NCBI RefSeq assembly: GCF_023155855.1
Contig: NZ_JAKNUT010000003.1
Location: 1-64,000, forward strand
Source: Microbacterium aoyamense
GTDB lineage: Bacteria; Actinomycetota; Actinomycetes; Actinomycetales; Microbacteriaceae
DNA length: 64,000 nucleotides
Direction: 5' to 3'
The position numbers were made by a program, and so were the translations under genes. Positions 25,328 to 33,721 of the stretch are shown here, piece by piece (position 1 is the first letter of the stretch; each line of letters starts with the position of its first letter). The notes below the pieces were generated by a model. It searched no databases and was not told the DNA's origin. It was given only the letters and a program-made list of their open reading frames with translations.

Positions 25328-26288
25328 ACGCGAAGATCCGCTCAGCCAGACCGACACCGGTCAGGCCGAAGTGCTCGAGGAGCTCGCGCGGGCCACCGCT
25401 CTGGCCGTAGTGGTCATCGATCCCCAGGCGCAGCAGACGCGTGGGACGCTGTGCGGACAGCAGTTCGGCTACCGCTCCGCCGAGCCCTCCCGCGATCTGG
25501 GCTTCCTCCGCCGTCACGGCGAGGCCGGTCTTGGCCACCGAGGCGAGGATGGTCCCCTCGTCGAGAGGCTTCACGGTGGGGGAGTGCACGACCTCGGCGT
25601 CGATGCCACGCGTCGCGAGAATGCGCGCAGCGATGAGGAGCTCGTACGTCATCGTTCCTGTGCCGATGAGGCTGATGTCCGTACCCGTGCGCGCGATGTA
25701 CGCCTTGCCGATCTCGAAAGGCGTGTCCTCGGTCGTGAAGACCGGCGTCGCATCACGCGCGAGGCGGAGGTACGTCGGCTTGTCGTTCGCAGCGGCGGCG
25801 AGCGTCGCCTTTCGGGCCTCGATCGCGTCGCCGGGCGCGATGACGATCATGTTCGGCATCACGCGCATGATCGCGATGTCCTCGAGCATCTGGTGCGTCG
25901 CGCCGTCCGGTCCGACGTTCACGCCGGCGTGCGAGCCCACCACCTTCACGGGCATGTCGTTGAGAGCCGCCGTCGTCTTGATCTGCTCCCAGTTGCGACC
26001 GGGGCTGAACGCGGCGTAGCTCGATGTGAACGGGATCTTCCCGGCGCGGGCCATGCCGCTCGCGACCGTGACGAGATTCTGCTCCGCGATGCCCACTTCG
26101 ATGAACCGGCGCGGGAAGCGCTCGGCGAAGTGGTGCATCATCGTGGATTCGGTCAGATCGGCGCAGAGCGCGACGATCCGATCATCCGCTTCTCCGGCGG
26201 CGAGGAGTCCGAGGCCGAATCCCGACCTGAGAGGCTCGGTCCGGGGCGCTGTCGCCTCGTCGTGCAGATCGATCGTGAACGCGTTCAT
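25317..26288 (-). CDS. Transketolase, C-terminal subunit
   Basis: This 323-residue subunit holds the PYR and C-terminal halves of a split transketolase. It shows RFIEVGIAEQN with the activating glutamate, TSSYAAFSPGR, SHAGVNVGPDGATHQMLED and the C-terminal domain GLAVTAEEAQIAGGLGG. Split transketolases occur in many bacteria, and some act on unusual ketose or acyloin substrates in catabolic loci. The start at 26288 overlaps the stop of the N-terminal subunit (ATGA). Its 3' end overlaps the convergent NTF2-like gene by 11 bases. Confidence 0.8.
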   Translation of the reverse strand: MNAFTIDLHDEATAPRTEPLRSGFGLGLLAAGEADDRIVALCADLTESTMMHHFAERFPRRFIEVGIAEQNLVTVASGMARAGKIPFTSSYAAFSPGRNWEQIKTTAALNDMPVKVVGSHAGVNVGPDGATHQMLEDIAIMRVMPNMIVIAPGDAIEARKATLAAAANDKPTYLRLARDATPVFTTEDTPFEIGKAYIARTGTDISLIGTGTMTYELLIAARILATRGIDAEVVHSPTVKPLDEGTILASVAKTGLAVTAEEAQIAGGLGGAVAELLSAQRPTRLLRLGIDDHYGQSGGPRELLEHFGLTGVGLAERIFAFTR

Positions 26289-27172
26289 CGGGCCGACTCC
26301 TTCTCGAGGCGTGCGACCGCGGAGATCGCCTGATCGGCTGTCGGCGGTTTGCCGTGCCAGCGATAGTCGTACTCCATGAACGGGACGCCCTTGCCCGGGA
26401 CGGTGTAGGCGAGGATGACAGAAGGTTTCTGAGCTACGGCCTTCGCCTGGTTGATCGCGCCGATGAGCTCGCTGACATCGTGTCCGTCGACTTCCAGGAC
26501 GTGCCATCCGAAGGACTCCCACTTCGCGCGCAGATCGTCCAACGGCATGACGTCCTCGGTGAGCCCGTCGATCTGGATGTAGTTGCGGTCCACGATTCCG
26601 ATGAGGCGTCCCAGCTTGTATTTGCCCGCGAACATCGCCGCTTCCCAGATGTTGCCCTCGTTGAGTTCGCCGTCGCCCATCGCGACGTAGACGAATCGGT
26701 GCAGATCCTGGTCGATGATCTGACTCGCGTATGCATAACCGGCCGCTTGCGAGAGGCCGCTGCCCAGTGGCCCGCTGGTGTTCTCGAGCCCTGGCAGCGC
26801 GGTGCGCTCAGGATGACCCTGAAGACGTGTGCCCAACCGGCGCAGCGTGCTCAGCTCCTCGAGCGGAAAGTAACCCGCGTGCGCGAGCGCGGCATAGAGC
26901 ACGGGTGCCGTGTGGCCGTTCGAGAGGAAGAAGACGTCCCGCTCGGCCCACTCCGGGTTCGCCGGATCATGGCGCATCGCATGGAAGTAGAGGACGGTCA
27001 GGATCTCGGCCATGCCGAGTGGGCCGGCGCTGTGGCCGCTCTTGGCCGACGCGAGCATCTCGATGATGGAGATGCGGATGCGGCGCGCGATGTCGTCGAG
27101 TTCCGCGGGCGGCAGCAGCCACGGGTCGGAGGTCGCCGCAATAGCGGGTGTGTTGCGATCCAGCAGAGTCAT
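26285..27172 (-). CDS. Transketolase, N-terminal subunit
   Basis: This 295-residue subunit has the ThDP/pyrophosphate half of transketolase: SGHSAGPLGMAEILTVLYF, FLSNGHTAPVLYAAL, TSGPLGSGLSQAAGYA, and the ThDP motif GDGELNEG with VDRN about 30 residues later. It heads a two-gene unit with 25317-26288. The upstream 98 bases contain one TTGTCNGACAA-type site and separate it from the end of the same-strand GntR gene. A link to the catabolic pathway, handling a ketol or glycolaldehyde-like unit, is inferred from the shared operator. Confidence 0.8.
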   Translation of the reverse strand: MTLLDRNTPAIAATSDPWLLPPAELDDIARRIRISIIEMLASAKSGHSAGPLGMAEILTVLYFHAMRHDPANPEWAERDVFFLSNGHTAPVLYAALAHAGYFPLEELSTLRRLGTRLQGHPERTALPGLENTSGPLGSGLSQAAGYAYASQIIDQDLHRFVYVAMGDGELNEGNIWEAAMFAGKYKLGRLIGIVDRNYIQIDGLTEDVMPLDDLRAKWESFGWHVLEVDGHDVSELIGAINQAKAVAQKPSVILAYTVPGKGVPFMEYDYRWHGKPPTADQAISAVARLEKESAR

Positions 27173-27233
27173 CCTCGTCCCCCTCGCACGCGAGACGATC
27201 GTCGTCTCCGCTACGAGAAGGAACGTACCTCAT

Positions 27234-27244
27234 TTGCCTGACAA
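27234..27244. promoter_or_regulatory. TTGTCNGACAA-type operator before the transketolase operon
   Basis: TTGCCTGACAA has one mismatch to the palindrome. It lies 62 bases upstream of the transketolase N-subunit start (minus strand, 27172) and between that gene and the GntR gene. It is placed where a repressor could cover the promoter of the transketolase unit. Confidence 0.5.
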
Positions 27245-27270
27245 GAGGCAAACTGTCACAAAACAGACAG

Positions 27271-28017
27271 CTATCGCGCAGCGGAGGCCCCGCTCGCCGC
27301 AGCGTGCGAGCGGAGATAGTCCAGGTGGCTCCGCATCACCGTGACGGCTTCGTCGGGATCGGCACTCTCTATCGCCCGATACAGATCGATGTGGTGCGTG
27401 ACCGCCACTCGGCCCAACTCCTCATCGGTGTTGACGAAGGCGAGCGGGTGCGCCGTGCGGTGGAGCGCGGAGACGAATGCCGCGAGCACGCGATTGCCCG
27501 ACGCGTTCGCGACCTCGGAGTGGAAGCGGGCGTTCAGTACCGGGACGATCGGATCGTCGAAGGTCGTTCCGCGCTCCTCGTCGATAATCTCGCGCAGCTG
27601 CTCGAGATGCCGCTGATCACGATGCGTCGCGGCGAGGCGGGCGCTGGGAACCTCGAGCAGGTCGCGGAAGGTGGCGACTTCTTCTGCGGTCACCGACCCG
27701 AGATCGAGGATGTTTGTGAGGCGCTCGGACACCACGCGCGACAGGGCGTTGTGGTCGACGCTCTCCACGTAAAGGCCGCTCGTCGTGCCGGGGCCCTTTG
27801 CGAGCAGGCCGGCCTCGACCAGCGAGCGCAGGGCCTCGCGGATGGTCGCGCGACTCACATTGAAGGACTGTGCGAGGGCGTGTTCGCTTGGCAGCCGTTC
27901 GCCCTCCACGATCGACCCGTCGAGGATGGCGCGGCGGAGCTGGCTCTCCACCTGCTCCCGCGGGCGCTGCACCGGTATCGCGGAGAATGCTGCGGGATTC
28001 GTCGATGAGTCCGTCAT
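27271..28017 (-). CDS. GntR-family regulator, FadR/FCD subfamily; probable master regulator of the locus
   Basis: This 248-residue protein has a GntR winged helix-turn-helix (ERLPSEHALAQSFNVSRATI, about residues 40-59) and a C-terminal FCD domain. The FCD domain shows the ARFHSEVANASGN segment and further histidines (THHIDLY, SHLDYLRSH) that in this subfamily bind a metal and a carboxylate ligand. FCD regulators typically bind TNGTNNNACNA, which the repeated palindrome TTGTCNGACAA fits. A double site lies just upstream of its own start (28026-28043), so autoregulation is likely. Ligand and direct binding are untested. Confidence 0.85.
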   Translation of the reverse strand: MTDSSTNPAAFSAIPVQRPREQVESQLRRAILDGSIVEGERLPSEHALAQSFNVSRATIREALRSLVEAGLLAKGPGTTSGLYVESVDHNALSRVVSERLTNILDLGSVTAEEVATFRDLLEVPSARLAATHRDQRHLEQLREIIDEERGTTFDDPIVPVLNARFHSEVANASGNRVLAAFVSALHRTAHPLAFVNTDEELGRVAVTHHIDLYRAIESADPDEAVTVMRSHLDYLRSHAAASGASAAR

Positions 28018-28025
28018 GTGAGACC

Positions 28026-28043
28026 TTGTCTGATCACTGACAA
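28026..28043. promoter_or_regulatory. Operator before the GntR gene (spaced TTGTC...GACAA)
   Basis: TTGTCTGATCACTGACAA is an 18-base near-palindrome holding the same two half-sites, TTGTC and GACAA, as the other operators but eight bases apart, with TGATCA in the middle. It ends nine bases upstream of the GntR start (minus strand, 28017). This suggests autoregulation with a distinct affinity. Confidence 0.5.
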
Positions 28044-28196
28044 TGAAGCCATCGTGCCAGTAGTGGTCGACTTCCGTCCATCATCTCGTCAATTATGACC
28101 CGAGCCGCGGGGTTTGTTGCACTCCACGCACCGAAAGAATGGGCCTGACCATGGTTTTCCGGCCCTCCAGCCGCGAACGTTGCCTGAGTAGGTGTA

Positions 28197-28207
28197 TTGT
28201 CGGACAA
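28197..28207. promoter_or_regulatory. TTGTCNGACAA operator (perfect) before the alcohol dehydrogenase operon
   Basis: TTGTCGGACAA is a perfect palindrome. It is 45 bases upstream of the GTG at 28253, in the 235-base divergent region shared with the GntR gene. The position fits repression of the rightward promoter. Confidence 0.6.
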
Positions 28208-28252
28208 GCGCGCATCGATGACGAATGCGTGTGATTCGGAGGCGATGGAGCG

Positions 28253-29350
28253 GTGCGAACAACGAAGGCTTGGGTGCAGCGAGCAGCCCGCGATCTGGCG
28301 ATCGAAGAACTGGAACTCCCCGAACTCTTCCCCGGAGGTGCGATCGCCGAGGTCGAGGCGAACGGCATCTGCGGGAGCGACTTCGAGCAGTATGTCGGTC
28401 ACTTCGACGGAACCGGCATCATGCGGTACCCGCTGGTCATCGGCCATGAGCCGCTCGTGCGCATACAGGAGGTCTCCCCCGAGGCGGCGGAGCGCTGGCA
28501 GGTCGCGGAGGGTGACCGCGTCGCGGTCGAACCCCACGCCGGCTGCGGCGTCTGCACCTATTGCATGTCCGGACGTCAGGTCCTGTGCCCGCGGAAGATC
28601 CAGTACGGGTACGTCAGCCTCGACGTAGGATCCGGGCTCTGGGGCGGTCTCGCGGAGCACATGGTGCTCAGCGGCAACACCGTGCTCCACAAGATGCCCG
28701 AGGATGTCTCGGCCGAAGACGCTCTGATGTTCAATCCGCTGTCGGCAGGTTTCGAGTGGGGGGTGCTCAAGGGCGGCATCGGCATCGGCGACGACGTCCT
28801 CATCATCGGCGCGGGTCAACGCGGATTGGCCTGCGTGATCGCCGCCTCGATGGCTGGCGCCGATCGCATCATGATCTCCGGGCTCGAGGGAGACCGGGAC
28901 AAGCTCGAGCTCGCCAAGGCTCTGGGCGCTACCGATACGTTCATCACCGACCCCGCCGAACCGACCAGCCTCCTCGACCAGACCGGCACGAAGGTCGCCG
29001 ACAAGGTGATCGACGTCGTCCCCGCGGCGACGCGCCCCGTGCTCGACGCGATCCAGGCCGTGCGTGTGGGCGGAAGGGTCGTGCTGGGCGGGCTCAAGGG
29101 TGCGCGCACGGTGCCGGACTTCGTGTCGGACGATCTGATCCTGAAATCGATCGAGGTCGTCGGCGCACTCGGAGTCAGCTCGCGCGGCTATCAACTCGCC
29201 ATCAAGGCGATCCTGAGCGGCCGGTACGACTTCGCGCCGTGGCACACGCACACGGTGTCTTTCGCCGACGCGGAAGACGGAATCAAGATCCTCGGCGGCG
29301 AGATCACGACCGGCGCCGCCCCCATCCACGTCAGTGTCGTGAACAAGTAG
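28253..29350 (+). CDS. Zinc-dependent alcohol dehydrogenase (MDR family)
   Basis: This 365-residue medium-chain dehydrogenase has catalytic zinc ligands C40 (GICGSD), H65 and E66 (GHE). A structural zinc site is formed by C98, C101, C104 and C112 (GCGVCTYCMSGRQVLC). The cofactor fold carries IGAGQRGLACVI. It oxidises a primary or secondary alcohol, or a polyol, with NAD(P). The start is a GTG with GGAG nearby, and the gene begins 45 bases after a perfect operator. It leads an operon with a PEP-mutase-type lyase and an amidohydrolase. Confidence 0.85.
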   Translation: MRTTKAWVQRAARDLAIEELELPELFPGGAIAEVEANGICGSDFEQYVGHFDGTGIMRYPLVIGHEPLVRIQEVSPEAAERWQVAEGDRVAVEPHAGCGVCTYCMSGRQVLCPRKIQYGYVSLDVGSGLWGGLAEHMVLSGNTVLHKMPEDVSAEDALMFNPLSAGFEWGVLKGGIGIGDDVLIIGAGQRGLACVIAASMAGADRIMISGLEGDRDKLELAKALGATDTFITDPAEPTSLLDQTGTKVADKVIDVVPAATRPVLDAIQAVRVGGRVVLGGLKGARTVPDFVSDDLILKSIEVVGALGVSSRGYQLAIKAILSGRYDFAPWHTHTVSFADAEDGIKILGGEITTGAAPIHVSVVNK

Positions 29351-29363
29351 ACGGGAGCACACA

Positions 29364-30212
29364 GTGCCGGTGACCATTCCCAGGTTCTCCGACGGCCTCG
29401 GGCCGATGACCATCCTCCCCGCAGTCTGGGACGTGCTCTCGGCGGCGACCGCGCGATCGGTCGGCACGACGCACCTCTTCCTCTCGGGGGCCGCGCTCAA
29501 CAACGTGCACGGCTACCCCGATCGCGGCCTGATGGACACCGAGGATGTCGCGCGGACCGTCAAGGAGATCACCCGTGCCACGGGTCTGCCGATCATGGTC
29601 GACGCGGAAGCCGGATTCGGCGGACTGCCCAAGTTCGGCCGCCTGCTCGACGAGCTCGCCATGGCCGGGTGCAACGCGATCATGATCGAGGACCAGGACG
29701 AGTCCGGGGCCACCAAAACGGTCGGCGTCGAACAGAAGCTCTGCGATCCGCAGGTGATGGTCGATCGTCTCGAGTTCATCCGGAAGCATTTCGGCGACCA
29801 CTTCGAGATCCTGGCCCGCACCGACTATCTGCTGCTCATGGACTTCGCGGAGAGCCTCGAGCGGCTGGAGATCTACGATGCCGCCGGTGCCGACTGGGTC
29901 GTCCCGGTGTTCGCGCCGTCGAAGGACGCGCTCGTCGCGGCCGGCGAGAGGTTCCCCGGCAGGCTCATGGTGCTCGCGGCGTCGCCACCGATCAACGGCG
30001 CGATGAAGTACGTCACGCGCTGGGAGGACATGCAGGAGATCCAGCCCGTCGCGGTCAAGGTGACCGGTGAGTATCGCAACGTCGTGCCGCCCCTGCAGGA
30101 GTCCTACCGTCAGGCGCTCACGGGCGATTGGCGGACGCTCTTCGACGGCCGCCCCGATCCGGTGTGGTTCGACGAGATGCTCGGTCTGACGCGTCCCCTC
30201 ATGGAGGGTTGA
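29364..30212 (+). CDS. Isocitrate lyase / PEP mutase superfamily protein (second paralogue)
   Basis: This 282-residue barrel has the Mg-binding motif VDAEAGFGG (D/A/E instead of DADTGYGG in the paralogue at 1734) and the ED pair in IMIEDQDES. The catalytic K-x-C-G-H loop of methylisocitrate lyase is absent: after IEDQ the sequence continues DESGATKTVGVEQK. This fits a PEP-mutase- or oxaloacetate-hydrolase-like member rather than a methylisocitrate lyase. The start is a GTG 13 bases after the dehydrogenase. Substrate unknown; C-C or P-C cleavage of an oxo acid is the family theme. Confidence 0.65.
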   Translation: MPVTIPRFSDGLGPMTILPAVWDVLSAATARSVGTTHLFLSGAALNNVHGYPDRGLMDTEDVARTVKEITRATGLPIMVDAEAGFGGLPKFGRLLDELAMAGCNAIMIEDQDESGATKTVGVEQKLCDPQVMVDRLEFIRKHFGDHFEILARTDYLLLMDFAESLERLEIYDAAGADWVVPVFAPSKDALVAAGERFPGRLMVLAASPPINGAMKYVTRWEDMQEIQPVAVKVTGEYRNVVPPLQESYRQALTGDWRTLFDGRPDPVWFDEMLGLTRPLMEG

Positions 30213-30214
30213 CG

Positions 30215-31057
30215 GTGGAGATCGTCGATGCCCAGGTTCACGTGTGGGCGCCCGACACCCCCGAGCGACCCTGGAACGTCGCGACCGGTCACAAACCGCA
30301 CGGGCCGGCGGAGTACACCGCCGAGATGGTGATCGCACAGATGGATGCCGCGGGTGTGCACGCGGGGCTGGTGGTCCCCACCTCGTTCGAGGGCGATCGC
30401 AACGACACCTCGCTCGGCGCGGCGCATCGATTCCCCACGCGACTTCTCGCTCACGGCCGGTGGAACATGGTCGCTCCCGACGTCGCCCGGGTCATCGAGG
30501 AAGAACTCGAGGATCCGCTGCTTCGCGGCATCCGGCTCACCTTCAACGGCGCCGCCGCTCGCTGGATCGAGGACGACGTGCTGTCCTGGCTGTGGCCGTG
30601 GGTGCAGGAGCGCGGCATCCCGGTATCGATGTTCCCCGTCGTGGACGACCTCGCGGAGCTCGTGCCGATCGCGCGCGACCACCCGGGGCTCCGGCTGTCG
30701 ATCGATCACCTCGGTACGAGCGTCCCCAAGGTGGGATACGACCGTTTCGACCGGATCGAGCAGCTCGAGGCGCTGGCACCGTACGAGAACGTGGCGGTCA
30801 AGGTGTCCGCATTGCCCATCTCGTTCCAGGCGACGTACTCGCCGGCGACCGTGAGGCGTGTCGTCGATTTGCTCCTTCCTTGGTTCGGCCCGACGCGCAT
30901 GTTCTGGGGCTCGGACTACACCCGATATCCAGGCGAGTCCTACGGCGACACCGTCGGTGTGTTCCTCGAGGGGATCGCACACCTCGATGCGGGCGATCAG
31001 GAGTATGTGATGGGCCGCGCGGTCCGCGAATGGTTCGGCTGGCCGCAGGCATCCTGA
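30215..31057 (+). CDS. Amidohydrolase-family hydrolase (PF04909, lactonase-like)
   Basis: This 280-residue TIM-barrel protein starts at a GTG two bases after the lyase stop. The N-terminal metal motif is DAQVHVW where DxHxH is usual. Further site residues appear as SIDHLG and the aspartate of FWGSDYTRYP near residue 231. Relatives hydrolyse lactones such as pyrone dicarboxylate or sulfomuconolactone, or decarboxylate. The replacement of the first metal histidine by glutamine (QVH) is common in metal-independent lactonases of the family. It closes the 28253-31057 operon. Confidence 0.7.
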   Translation: MEIVDAQVHVWAPDTPERPWNVATGHKPHGPAEYTAEMVIAQMDAAGVHAGLVVPTSFEGDRNDTSLGAAHRFPTRLLAHGRWNMVAPDVARVIEEELEDPLLRGIRLTFNGAAARWIEDDVLSWLWPWVQERGIPVSMFPVVDDLAELVPIARDHPGLRLSIDHLGTSVPKVGYDRFDRIEQLEALAPYENVAVKVSALPISFQATYSPATVRRVVDLLLPWFGPTRMFWGSDYTRYPGESYGDTVGVFLEGIAHLDAGDQEYVMGRAVREWFGWPQAS

Positions 31058-31158
31058 ATCTGCGCACATTGCATCTATTCGACGCAGGACATGCATTGGA
31101 CGCGTTCAATCGACGACGCACACTGTAGTCATCGCAGTCCTTTGAACAACGGAGTCGG

Positions 31159-32427
31159 ATGATGGATCACGCGGATTCAGCGGCATCGGCCGCCTACGCG
31201 GACGTGCTGATCGTCGGCGGGGGCCAGGCGGGCACGCAGGTCGCCGTCGGGCTCCGCTCGGCGGGGTTCGAAGGCTCGATCCGAATCCTGGAGGCCGGCG
31301 GCCACTTCCCGTATGAACGGCCGCCGTTGACGAAGGCCTACCTCCGCGGTGAGCGCGAGGCAGAGGACCTGCTCTTCCGGGCGGAGGCGTTCTGGCAGGA
31401 GAGCGCCATCTCGATCGAACTCGGCCAGTCGGTCGTCGAGATCGACCGCGCGGCGCACCAGGTGCACTGCGGCACGGATCGCACTTTCGGCTACGGGCGG
31501 CTCGTCTGGACGGCAGGTGGAAGCGCACGCCGATTGCCGCTCGGCACCGGCATCGACGGCGTGCTCAGCGTCCGCACGCTCGATGACGCCGACCTGCTTC
31601 GGGCGCACTCGGCGGACATCCATGATGTGGTCGTCATCGGCGGGGGCTTCATCGGCCTGGAGGCGGCGGCGGTTCTCCGGGAGAAAGGCGCTCGGGTGAC
31701 GATTCTCGAGGCCCTCGATCGTCTGCTCGCGCGCGTGACCTCGCCACCCGTCTCCGAGTACTTCGCATCGCTGCATCGGTTCCACGGGTCCGACGTGCGA
31801 ACCGGAGTCGTCGTCGAGGAGATCACCTCGGACGGCGACGGTGCCGTCACCGGTGTGCGACTCGCAGACGGTGAGGTCGTCCCCGCCGATCTGGTGCTCG
31901 TCGGCATCGGGCTCGTGCCCAACATCGAGCCGCTTCGCGCATCGGGGATCATCTGCAGCAACGGCGTCGACACGGATGCCGACGGACGCACGTCGGATCC
32001 CGACGTGTTCGCCGCCGGCGACTGCGCGAACCGGGTCAACGCCTACTCGAACGGGCGGCAGGTCCGGCTGGAGTCCGTCCCCAACGCGGTCGAAGTCGGC
32101 AAGGGGGTCGCGGAGGCGATCACGGGCGGGGGGGAGCGCACGGAAGCCGCCCCCTGGTTCTGGTCGCATCAGTTCGACACCAAGCTGCAGACGGTGGGGC
32201 TCTTCAACGACTACGACGACTTCGTCGTCCGCGGCGACGTCGAGTCCGGGTCGTTCACCGTCGCCTACCTGCGCGAGGGTGTCGTGATCGCGCTCGACTG
32301 CATCAACAGCACGAGGGATTTCGCTCAGGGCAAGTCCCTCGTTCCCGCACGGCGCACCGTCGCGGTGGATCTGCTCGCCGACACCTCCATCGGGTTGAAG
32401 GATCTCGCCGGGGCTGCACGCACGTGA
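31159..32427 (+). CDS. NAD(P)H:ferredoxin reductase (FAD, P450-type electron chain)
   Basis: This 422-residue two-dinucleotide-domain flavoprotein has DVLIVGGGQAG for FAD, VVVIGGGFIGLEAA for NAD(P)H and DVFAAGDCAN closing the FAD site, with the reductase C-terminal domain after it. This is the rubredoxin/ferredoxin reductase type that feeds bacterial class I P450s (putidaredoxin reductase-like). The matching [2Fe-2S] ferredoxin and P450 are 12-14 kb downstream (44159-45739). No repeat operator lies in its 101-base upstream gap. It heads a three-gene unit with LLM and EthD genes. Confidence 0.85.
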   Translation: MMDHADSAASAAYADVLIVGGGQAGTQVAVGLRSAGFEGSIRILEAGGHFPYERPPLTKAYLRGEREAEDLLFRAEAFWQESAISIELGQSVVEIDRAAHQVHCGTDRTFGYGRLVWTAGGSARRLPLGTGIDGVLSVRTLDDADLLRAHSADIHDVVVIGGGFIGLEAAAVLREKGARVTILEALDRLLARVTSPPVSEYFASLHRFHGSDVRTGVVVEEITSDGDGAVTGVRLADGEVVPADLVLVGIGLVPNIEPLRASGIICSNGVDTDADGRTSDPDVFAAGDCANRVNAYSNGRQVRLESVPNAVEVGKGVAEAITGGGERTEAAPWFWSHQFDTKLQTVGLFNDYDDFVVRGDVESGSFTVAYLREGVVIALDCINSTRDFAQGKSLVPARRTVAVDLLADTSIGLKDLAGAART

Positions 32428-33359
32428 CCGAGGCCGCGGGCGGATCCGCCTCCGGTCGAGGAGCCGTCGCGCCGCCGCCGTTCTGGGCAGGCGTCAGCAT
32501 GCCGCCCTCCCCACCTGGGGGTCACGACCACGTGGGCCTCGCCGCGATCGTCGCGGGGTGCGGGCTGGACAGCGTGTGGATGGGCGACCACAACCTCATG
32601 GTCGAGGACCAGCGCTCGCCGTATCCCTACTCAAAGGACGGCCTGTTCCCGGGGGCACCGGACGTGGCGTGGTTCGACTGGGTGGTCGCGCTCGCCACGA
32701 TCGGCGGCGCCGTGCCCCGGATCGGACTCGGCGTCGCGGTGACGGTCCCCGTGCTCCGGGAGCCGATCATCTTGGCCAAGCAGATCGCCACGCTCGATCG
32801 ACTGAGCGGCGGACGCGTCGTCGTCGGCGTCGGAACCGGATGGCTGGCCGAGGAGTTCGAGGCGCTCGACGTGCCGTTCGCGGGGCGAGGGGCGCGCCTG
32901 GACGCCTGTCTGGACGTGCTGCGCGAGGTGTGGACGGGTCGTCCGCGCCCCGGCGCCTATGGTCCATACCGTCTGAGCGATGGTCTCGTGACGCTGCCGA
33001 CCCCGGCGCAGGTCACTCTTCCCGTCCTGGTAGCCGGCGATGGCGAGGCGGCGATGGACCGCGCGATCCGTCGGGGTCAGGGATGGCTCACCGTGCTGGA
33101 TCCGGTGAGAACGCCGATTCCGGCCGCGCTCGAGCGGATCGCGCGGTTCCGAGAGCGTGCGGGGGACGCCTCCACGACGGCGGTCGCGAGGGTTCCCGTT
33201 CGCTCGAGCGCGGTGGGTGAGGCATCCCTCCGCACCTACCTTCATCAATTGGTCGACGCGGGTGTGGGAGGGTTCGTGTGCGATGTCTCATGGGCATCGC
33301 CGGAGCGCACGCGCGACGTGCTCGGCCGGCTCGACGACGACCTGGCGTCGGTCCGATGA
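32424..33359 (+). CDS. LLM-class (luciferase-like) flavin/F420-dependent oxidoreductase
   Basis: This 311-residue LLM protein shows FWAGVSMPPS at the N-terminus, LDSVWMGDHN, PRIGLGVAVTVPVLREP, LSGGRVVVGVGTGWLAEEFEAL and the ring of the (beta/alpha)8 barrel. Relatives are F420-dependent dehydrogenases or FMN-dependent monooxygenases (Baeyer-Villiger-type and others). F420 is made by many actinobacteria, so either cofactor is possible. The GTG start overlaps the ferredoxin reductase stop (GTGA), and its own stop overlaps the EthD start (ATGA). Confidence 0.75.
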   Translation: MTEAAGGSASGRGAVAPPPFWAGVSMPPSPPGGHDHVGLAAIVAGCGLDSVWMGDHNLMVEDQRSPYPYSKDGLFPGAPDVAWFDWVVALATIGGAVPRIGLGVAVTVPVLREPIILAKQIATLDRLSGGRVVVGVGTGWLAEEFEALDVPFAGRGARLDACLDVLREVWTGRPRPGAYGPYRLSDGLVTLPTPAQVTLPVLVAGDGEAAMDRAIRRGQGWLTVLDPVRTPIPAALERIARFRERAGDASTTAVARVPVRSSAVGEASLRTYLHQLVDAGVGGFVCDVSWASPERTRDVLGRLDDDLASVR

Positions 33360-33721
33360 TCAAGATGGTCGCACTCATCACCCGTCGTGCGGATCTCGAT
33401 CGCGAGGAGTTCCTGAGGATCTGGCAGGACGAGCACACCGCTTTGGTCGAACGGCTTCCGGGGCTCCGCGGCTATCGGCAGAACCCGGCGATCGCGCACC
33501 ATCGGCCGTGGCCGTACGACGGCATGGTCGAGCTCTGGTTCGACGACGTGGATGCTGCGCGGATCGCATTCGGCAGCCCTGCGGGTCGAGTCGTCCACGA
33601 TCATGAGCGGACGTTCGTCGCGACGGTGGAAACGCTTGTCGTGGAGGAACGGACGGTCGTGGATCCTTCGCAATCCTGGCGATCTCGCTCGTCAGACAAT
33701 GAACAAAAACGAACCATTTGA
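33356..33721 (+). CDS. EthD-domain protein
   Basis: This 121-residue protein has a clear EthD domain (MVALITRRADLDREEFLRIW then the HTALVERLPGLRGYRQNPA segment), a dimeric alpha/beta barrel. EthD was first described beside a P450 that degrades ethyl tert-butyl ether, and EthD proteins often accompany ferredoxin/P450 systems. The last ten codons run through the first operator of the next unit (33689-33699), and the tail SSDNEQKRTI is low in conserved features, suggesting it was extended or truncated by neighbouring regulatory DNA. ATGA overlap with the LLM gene. Confidence 0.7.
   Translation: MIKMVALITRRADLDREEFLRIWQDEHTALVERLPGLRGYRQNPAIAHHRPWPYDGMVELWFDDVDAARIAFGSPAGRVVHDHERTFVATVETLVVEERTVVDPSQSWRSRSSDNEQKRTI
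33689..33699. promoter_or_regulatory. TTGTCNGACAA-type operator inside the EthD gene end
   Basis: TCGTCAGACAA, one mismatch to the consensus, lies within the last codons of the EthD gene and 36 bases upstream of a perfect site at 33725-33735. The pair flanks a TTGACA at 33718-33723, a plausible -35. Confidence 0.45.
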
